A DNA stretch of 7,552 nucleotides from Verrucomicrobia bacterium GWC2_42_7 (GTDB lineage Bacteria; Verrucomicrobiota; Verrucomicrobiia; Opitutales; GWC2-42-7-A). The notes beneath the pieces are model-generated. The model did no database searches. It saw nothing but the letters and a program-made list of their open reading frames with translations, and was not told the DNA's origin. Below, piece by piece: positions 1 to 3,693 of the stretch. The position numbers and the translations under genes are program-made. The stretch spans positions 1,519 through 9,070 of the forward strand of contig MIDO01000021.1 of the NCBI GenBank assembly GCA_001831055.1. The letters run 5' to 3'. Position 1 is the first letter of the stretch. Each line of letters starts with the position of its first letter.

Positions 1-1180
1 TCAGACGTCGGGATGGAGTCTGACGGCACAGGATCCCTATAACAATGTCACGCGGACTTGCATTGAAGCATTCGCCGCCGCAGCGGGTCATACGCAGTCG
101 CTACACACAAATGCCCTTGATGAAGCCATTGCGCTACCCACTGATTTTTCGGCAAAAATTGCCCGAGACACCCAACTTTATTTGCAGCGCGAAACAGATA
201 TCTGCAAGGTCGTTGACCCATGGGGAGGGTCTTATTATGTGGAACACTTAACGGACCTTCTCATAAAAAAATCGTGGAAGCACTTTCAGGAAATCGAAGC
301 ATTAGGTGGCATGACGAAAGCCATCGAAAAGGGCGTTCCTCAATCGCGCATAGAGGAGGCCTCTGCTGTCCGGCAAGCCCGCATCGATAGCGAGCAGGAA
401 GTTATCGTAGGATTAAATAAATATTGTCCCGAACAGGAAACTCCACTTGAAATCCTGACTATAGACAATTCTCTAGTCCGTGAGGCGCAAATCCAACGAC
501 TCCAAAAATTGCGTGAAAATCGAAATGAGCACAAGTGTCAAGATGCTTTAAACGCGATTACAAACGCTTGCGCAAATAATGACGGCAATTTATTAGAACT
601 GGCTGTGGAAGCGGCAAAAGCTCGTGCAAGTCTAGGTGAAATTTCCTATGCAATGGAAAAAGTTTTCGGCCGGTACAAGTCACAAAGCAAGTTGATTTCA
701 GGAACCTATCGCTCTGCTTATAAAAATCCGCATCTCATGGAAAAAATACTAAAAATTGTTAAAAATTTTGAAGCGAAAGAAGGTCGTCGGCCCCGTATCC
801 TAATTGCTAAAATGGGACAAGATGGACACGATCGTGGAGCCAAAGTTATTGCCACCGCTTTCGCAGATATGGGATTTGACGTTGATTTGGGCCCTCTCTT
901 TCAAACCCCAGAAGAAACGGCTAAACAAGCCGCAGAAAACGATGTCCATCTCATTGCAATGAGCACCCTTGCGGGAGGTCACAAAACCTTACTTCCTGCC
1001 TTGATTGACGAGCTCAAAAAACTCGCTCGCCAAGACATCTTGGTTGTCTGTGGCGGCGTTATCCCTTCCCAAGATCACCCCTTTCTGCTCCAAAATGGCG
1101 CCTCCGCTGTCTTTGGCCCAGGAACTAAAATCCCCCAAGCTGCTGAAAAATTGCTAGAGTTACTCTTGGAAAGGTCATGA
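1..1180 (+). CDS. scpA: Methylmalonyl-CoA mutase, C-terminal half (5' end outside window)
   Basis: Adenosylcobalamin-dependent enzyme (also called mutB or mcmA) that interconverts methylmalonyl-CoA and succinyl-CoA in the cytosol, linking propionate metabolism to the TCA cycle. The frame is open from base 2 to TGA at 1178-1180, giving 392 visible residues; full-length mutases are about 700. The visible part opens with QTSGWSLTAQDPYNNVTRT, a conserved stretch of the catalytic barrel, followed by QSLHTNALDEAIALPT and VVDPWGGSYYVE. The C-terminal B12 domain (about 790-1170) carries DGHDRGAK, whose His is the usual lower cobalt ligand, then STLAGGH and VVCGGVIP. The TTG at 182-184 is an internal Leu codon, not a start, because homology continues upstream of it. 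No key residue is missing in the visible part. The small subunit or the rest of a propionate operon would lie to the left. Family assignment is firm; the subunit type (homodimer or MutB of a heterodimer) cannot be decided here. Confidence 0.96.
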   Translation, partial: QTSGWSLTAQDPYNNVTRTCIEAFAAAAGHTQSLHTNALDEAIALPTDFSAKIARDTQLYLQRETDICKVVDPWGGSYYVEHLTDLLIKKSWKHFQEIEALGGMTKAIEKGVPQSRIEEASAVRQARIDSEQEVIVGLNKYCPEQETPLEILTIDNSLVREAQIQRLQKLRENRNEHKCQDALNAITNACANNDGNLLELAVEAAKARASLGEISYAMEKVFGRYKSQSKLISGTYRSAYKNPHLMEKILKIVKNFEAKEGRRPRILIAKMGQDGHDRGAKVIATAFADMGFDVDLGPLFQTPEETAKQAAENDVHLIAMSTLAGGHKTLLPALIDELKKLARQDILVVCGGVIPSQDHPFLLQNGASAVFGPGTKIPQAAEKLLELLLERS

Positions 1181-1194
1181 TCTTTTTTTTGAGT

Positions 1195-1225
1195 GAACTG
1201 CTTTGGGTCCCCCAAAAAAGAGTTC
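1195..1225. repeat. Small stem-loop just after the mutase gene
   Basis: The outer arms GAACT (1195-1199) and AGTTC (1221-1225) are perfectly complementary. An inner stem TTTGGG/CCCAAA (1202-1207 with 1211-1216) closes a three-base TCC loop. It lies 15 bases after the mutase stop and could help end or stabilise the transcript, but no T-run follows it on the plus strand. Confidence 0.45.
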
Positions 1226-1232
1226 TCCCAAC

Positions 1233-1356
1233 AGAAAGATGTTGTTTTAAGTTTCGAGAGTGTTGGACATCGGACTCACACTTACTTACGTACGGATGTA
1301 CGCTCGGTCGTGTTCGCCTCGTCCGCCTTCTCGAAATCTTAAACTAACATCTTTCT
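1233..1356 (+). repeat. Large palindromic element, copy 1 (124 bp)
   Basis: A long interrupted hairpin. The outer arms AGAAAGATGTT (1233-1243) and AACATCTTTCT (1346-1356) match perfectly. The next stem is TTTCGAG/CTCGAAA (1252-1258 with 1330-1336), followed inward by GGAC/GTCC (1265-1268 with 1321-1324) and ACAC/GTGT (1278-1281 with 1310-1313). The apical stem CGTAC/GTACG (1289-1293 with 1298-1302) closes a GGAT loop. The 85-base core 1252-1336 aligns without gaps to the reverse strand of 1677-1761, with 69 identical positions by hand count. Length and self-complementarity resemble mobile palindromic elements or structured RNA. It codes for nothing recognisable. Confidence 0.85.
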
Positions 1357-1411
1357 GGCGCCCTCCGAAAAAGAGATCGTTGCGGTGAGGTATCGCAAAT
1401 TGCGAAAAACC

Positions 1412-1433
1412 TTTCTTTTCACGGGAAAAGAAA
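1412..1433. repeat. Perfect 9-bp hairpin with tetraloop
   Basis: TTTCTTTTC (1412-1420) and GAAAAGAAA (1425-1433) form a perfect stem around the loop ACGG. The preceding words AAAACCTTTCTTT recur at 1786-1798 next to the second large element, so this flank may be a decayed part of the same repeat unit. Neither strand has the GC-rich stem plus T-run of a typical intrinsic terminator. Confidence 0.6.
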
Positions 1434-1459
1434 AAACGTATAAAACGTATAAAACGTAT
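1433..1459 (+). repeat. Three tandem copies of AAAACGTAT
   Basis: Three exact 9-bp units run head to tail (1433-1441, 1442-1450, 1451-1459), followed by a partial AAAA. The even spacing and AT-rich sequence could reflect slippage or an iterated protein site; nothing in the sequence decides between these. Confidence 0.85.
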
Positions 1460-1463
1460 AAAA

Positions 1464-1489
1464 ATTCGCGCTTTCTAAAGAAAGCGAAT
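1464..1489. repeat. Hairpin
   Basis: CGCTTTCT (1469-1476) pairs with AGAAAGCG (1479-1486). The terminal ATT/AAT (1464-1466 with 1487-1489) extends the stem across a two-base bulge. It lies directly after the 9-bp tandem repeat and directly before the next hairpin. Confidence 0.55.
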
Positions 1490-1490
1490 A

Positions 1491-1524
1491 TCGCCGAAGA
1501 AAAATCAAAAAAATTCTTCGGCGA
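1491..1524. repeat. Perfect 11-bp hairpin with A-rich loop
   Basis: TCGCCGAAGAA (1491-1501) is perfectly complementary to TTCTTCGGCGA (1514-1524), with a 12-base A-rich loop. The GC-containing stem would be stable as RNA on either strand. There is no T-run after it, so it is not a standard rho-independent terminator. Confidence 0.65.
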
Positions 1525-1592
1525 GAGGAATGAAGTTGTCTAGTTGATCATATTGAGAGTCGAGGCGCTTTTGCGGTTCATATCGAAAGATG

Positions 1593-1634
1593 TAATTTGG
1601 CGGCAAAATCTGTAAGATTTTGGTCGCCAAATTA
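1593..1634. repeat. TTTGGYG-family hairpin, copy A
   Basis: TAATTTGGCG (1593-1602) pairs with CGCCAAATTA (1625-1634). After a 2/3-base internal loop, AAAATCT (1605-1611) pairs with AGATTTT (1615-1621) around a GTA loop. The ends ATTTGGCG...CGCCAAAT are the same as those of the hairpin at 6426-6464 in the other convergent gap, and resemble 6309-6347. Confidence 0.75.
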
Positions 1635-1657
1635 TTGGTTTTTCTTGGAAAAGTCGA

Positions 1658-1780
1658 GGAAAGCATTAGTTCAATTTTTTGAGAAGGCGGACAAGGTGAA
1701 CATGAGGGAGCGTACATACGTACGTGACCGAATGTGAATCCGACGTCCAACACACTCAAAATATTGAACTAATGCTTTCC
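1658..1780 (-). repeat. Large palindromic element, copy 2 (123 bp, inverted)
   Basis: This is the second copy of the element at 1233-1356, in the opposite orientation. Its outer arms GGAAAGCATTAGTTCAAT (1658-1675) and 1763-1780 form a perfect 18-bp stem. The core 1677-1761, read on the minus strand, matches copy 1 over 85 ungapped bases with 16 differences. Several of those differences are paired changes that keep the stem: T-A at 1758/1680, 1738/1697 and 1732/1703 where copy 1 has C-G, and G-C at 1728/1707 where copy 1 has C-G. The outer-arm sequences differ between copies but are self-complementary in each. Confidence 0.85.
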
Positions 1781-1782
1781 GA

Positions 1783-1824
1783 CGGAAAACCTTTCTTTCC
1801 TTACCTCAAAAAGAAGGGTTTCCG
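1783..1824. repeat. Imperfect hairpin downstream of yraN
   Basis: CGGAAA (1783-1788) pairs with TTTCCG (1819-1824), and the stem continues imperfectly through CCTTTCTT and AAGAAGG. It sits between large element copy 2 and the 3' end of the minus-strand yraN transcript, so it could act as a 3'-end structure. No T-run follows on the minus strand. Confidence 0.45.
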
Positions 1825-1874
1825 CGTATCTATTCTCAATGCTATTAACTATATCTCTCTAATGATCTCATTTT

Positions 1875-2291
1875 TTATCGTAAATCGGCGTTTTGGTAGT
1901 GGAAGAGATTGCAAGTGGAATCGGGTTTCATTTGGATTTCTATGATATCAAAGCGAACGTGATTGGGTTTCTTTTTGAGCCGTTTTTTGTAGACGGCGAT
2001 TGCTATAAGAAGGGCTTGCTTCTTTTGCTTATCCACCTCGTAATATCCGCTTTTGATGGCGTCACATTGTCTTGTTTTTACTTCGACGAAGACAAGGACG
2101 TCTCGATCCAGTGCAACAATGTCGATCTCGTGGGATTTGTGTTTCCAATTATGGGTAATTATCCTGTATTTCTGTTTGCGCAAATACCTTCTGGCATACA
2201 GTTCTCCTAATTCACCATAGTAGGCTGCATGACTTTTCTTCTTTTGCCAAAAACGCTTCCAATACAATAATAAGTCTTCGAATACCAGCAT
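1875..2291 (-). CDS. yraN: UPF0102/YraN family protein
   Basis: Small cytosolic protein of 138 residues, slightly longer than the usual 110-130 of this family because of a basic N-terminal extension (WKRFWQKKK). The family signature is clear: GELGELYARRYLRKQKYRII (26-45), then HEIDIVALDRDVLVFVEVKTR (54-74), and VRFDIIEIQ near the C-terminus. E55, D57, E70 and K72 form the PD-(D/E)XK-like nuclease core typical of the family. The common G before EID is replaced by H here. The cellular role of YraN proteins is not well established, and nuclease activity is inferred from the fold. The ATG at 2289-2291 has AAAGG about 10 bases upstream. It lies 24 bases downstream of the FtsB-like gene on the same strand, so the two are probably co-transcribed. 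Confidence 0.93.
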   Translation of the reverse strand: MLVFEDLLLYWKRFWQKKKSHAAYYGELGELYARRYLRKQKYRIITHNWKHKSHEIDIVALDRDVLVFVEVKTRQCDAIKSGYYEVDKQKKQALLIAIAVYKKRLKKKPNHVRFDIIEIQMKPDSTCNLFHYQNADLR

Positions 2292-2315
2292 AATACGATT
2301 AGCCTTTGAATATCC

Positions 2316-2627
2316 TTATCTTTTATCTGGCTCTACAGGGATAGAATCAAATCGATAGATGATTTCGCTGGGTTTAGCGTAACCGAGTTGCTGGCGAATA
2401 ACCCATTCAAAGAAGTCCGGTTGGTATTTTAGACGTTCCAGGTATTGCTGTTTTAAGACAACTTGTTGTTGTGTTGCGTGAAATTCCTTTATGAGGGTTT
2501 TTTCTCGCTGGGCAAAAATTTGATACTCTCTATGCGCTTTAAAGAGGATATGCCCAAAAATAGTTACCGCACAGATAAAGACGATACCTATAATCACAAG
2601 TAAGCTTTTTTGCGAATTAGAGGCCAT
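2316..2627 (-). CDS. FtsB/DivIC-like septum formation initiator protein
   Basis: A 103-residue bitopic membrane protein with the build of FtsB/DivIC: a short N-terminus, one membrane helix at about 8-29, a predicted coiled coil at about 30-67 (REKTLIKEFHATQQQVVLKQQ), and a C-terminal motif at 78-92 (RQQLGYAKPSEIIYRF). That motif corresponds to the family's aR..LgyarPgE pattern. FtsB works in the divisome with FtsL and FtsQ on the periplasmic side of the inner membrane. Two variations are visible: S instead of G in the usual PGE, and QPDFFEWVIRQ in place of the more common DP..iEe.AR. The ATG at 2625-2627 has AAGAG only two bases upstream, a tight Shine-Dalgarno. It is the first gene of a minus-strand pair with yraN, served by a candidate promoter at 2689-2717. 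Confidence 0.85.
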   Translation of the reverse strand: MASNSQKSLLVIIGIVFICAVTIFGHILFKAHREYQIFAQREKTLIKEFHATQQQVVLKQQYLERLKYQPDFFEWVIRQQLGYAKPSEIIYRFDSIPVEPDKR

Positions 2628-2688
2628 ATCTCTTAAAATAATGCAAGTTTATGGAATGTAACTTTGGATTAAATATGACACCATTTAT

Positions 2689-2717
2689 ATTATATTCTTG
2701 CCATAAGTAAATGTTAT
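2689..2717 (-). promoter_or_regulatory. Candidate sigma70 promoter for the FtsB-like gene
   Basis: Read on the minus strand: -35 ATAACA (2717-2712), a 17-base spacer and a perfect -10 TATAAT (2694-2689). Transcription would start near 2682, about 55 bases before the ATG at 2627. The -35 matches the consensus at only four of six positions. The promoter overlaps the plus-strand promoter at 2698-2727. Confidence 0.55.
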
Positions 2718-2727
2718 GTTTTATAAA
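2698..2727 (+). promoter_or_regulatory. Candidate sigma70 promoter for the 2788-6223 gene pair
   Basis: TTGCCA (2698-2703, five of six against TTGACA), an 18-base spacer and TATAAA (2722-2727, five of six against TATAAT). It would drive the two envelope-protein genes to the right with a leader of roughly 55 bases. It overlaps the minus-strand promoter, so polymerases for the two directions would compete for the same DNA. Confidence 0.6.
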
Positions 2728-2787
2728 AATTAAGGTGGGTGTTCATAAAAGCCGCGGGGAGCGTTGGGTGGAGATGGTGGAGTGGGT

Positions 2788-3693
2788 ATGTTTGGTTCGC
2801 TCTACGAGGCACTTACTTCTGGGATTTTTCTCATCAAAGAACGTATGAAACAAAATAATAAAGAGCAAAGTCAATCGGCATATTCCTCTTTTGGGCAATC
2901 GGATATTCTTTTTCATAAAAATCAATTGCAAAAGAGGCGCGTTCCTTTAAGGGTGGTCGTTTCTTTGGTTTTGGGGGTTGGTTTGTTAATCCAAGCTATC
3001 ATTTTCATGACACAAGGCTTTGTCTCCCATAGGAAGCATGTTGAAAAGGTATTGGCTATGCAAAAATTTTTCGATGAAGAATTGAAAAATAAAGATGACA
3101 AACTTAATGATGAAGAAGGACTTTTGGATGACGTGTCAGGAAAACAAGTTGCCGTAGCAGAAGTCAAAGGAGGTCAAGGAAGGGAAGTAGCAAACAGCTT
3201 ACATTTGAAACCCATTGATAACAAGCTTGTTGTAAAATTTGAATCCAAGGGGAATGTGCCTAGTGTGAAAACGGATAACGTAAATCCGCAAACCGATAAA
3301 GACCTGAACCCCAAGGCAGAAGAAAATGTGAAACTTTTATCTGTAGCGCAACCCGTTGTTGCTCAAAAAGCTTCTTTTTCAGAGCAAATCAAAGAGAAGA
3401 TACAGCAAGGAAACGTAAAAACAATACCACCACCTGTAGTTATTGTGGAGATGACAAGGGAAGAAAAGATCATGGATTTTTTAAAAAAGGCCAAAGTCTC
3501 GAGTGTGAAGGTTGACGGAGAGAGAAGCAAAGTGATTATGAACCAACACTTTTTTAAAATTAACTCTCATGTTTATGACGAATGCGACTTGTCTCTTATA
3601 GAAGTGACAGAGAATGAACTTATTTTTACCGATGAAACAGGAAACCATTACAAAAAATCTCTCAAAGAAGACGAGACTCTTGACGCTGTCTAA
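2788..3693 (+). CDS. Single-pass membrane protein with C-terminal beta-type domain, function unknown
   Basis: From the ATG at 2788 (GGAG at 2779-2782, five bases upstream) the protein has 301 residues. It has a polar N-terminus, a basic patch (QKRRVPLR, 48-55), one membrane helix at about 53-77, an acidic, probably helical stretch (82-116), a long charged low-complexity linker (117-220), and a compact C-terminal domain at about 222-292. The basic patch predicts N-in, C-out topology, placing the linker and C-terminal domain in the periplasm. The C-terminal domain aligns with that of the next gene (residues 801-869): both have a helix rich in L/V and K, then a short beta pattern ending EL(I/L)F(T/S)D..G..Y. 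It recalls small beta domains such as the GspB/PilP C-termini, but this is only resemblance. An alternative start is the ATG at 2845 (residue 20); the longer TTG frame from 2764 is less likely. Confidence 0.8.
   Translation: MFGSLYEALTSGIFLIKERMKQNNKEQSQSAYSSFGQSDILFHKNQLQKRRVPLRVVVSLVLGVGLLIQAIIFMTQGFVSHRKHVEKVLAMQKFFDEELKNKDDKLNDEEGLLDDVSGKQVAVAEVKGGQGREVANSLHLKPIDNKLVVKFESKGNVPSVKTDNVNPQTDKDLNPKAEENVKLLSVAQPVVAQKASFSEQIKEKIQQGNVKTIPPPVVIVEMTREEKIMDFLKKAKVSSVKVDGERSKVIMNQHFFKINSHVYDECDLSLIEVTENELIFTDETGNHYKKSLKEDETLDAV

Larger units (their letters stand above)
1181..1874. other. Convergent intergenic gap packed with hairpins
   Basis: A 694-base stretch lies between the mutase stop (+) and the yraN stop (-). 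I see no credible gene in it: the short open frames here run through the palindromes and resemble no family I know. It contains two large inverted hairpin elements, at least six smaller stem-loops and a 9-bp tandem repeat, each listed separately. A run of eight T at 1183-1190 directly follows the mutase stop but has no stem before it, so I do not call it an intrinsic terminator. Confidence 0.8.

Noticed and set aside
182..184. TTG as the start of a short B12-binding protein
   Set aside because: The same frame upstream encodes conserved mutase sequence (QTSGWSLTAQDPYNN), so this is an internal codon of a gene cut by the window edge.
45..251. 68-residue plus-strand ORF at the left edge
   Set aside because: It overlaps the mutase in another frame, while the mutase frame shows unbroken family homology here.
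1183..1190. Eight-T run after the mutase as an intrinsic terminator
   Set aside because: No stable stem precedes it on the plus strand; the nearest stem (1195-1225) comes after it.
1505..1759. 84-residue minus-strand ORF
   Set aside because: It consists largely of hairpin DNA from the TTTGGYG element and large-element copy 2, shows no recognisable motif and has no clear ribosome site.
1233..1780. Insertion sequence with the two large elements as terminal inverted repeats
   Set aside because: The two copies are in opposite orientation, but the 301 bases between them carry no transposase or credible ORF. A MITE-like unit cannot be excluded, but no target duplication is visible.
1893..2210. 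105-residue plus-strand ORF
   Set aside because: It is antisense to yraN, whose protein has clear family motifs.
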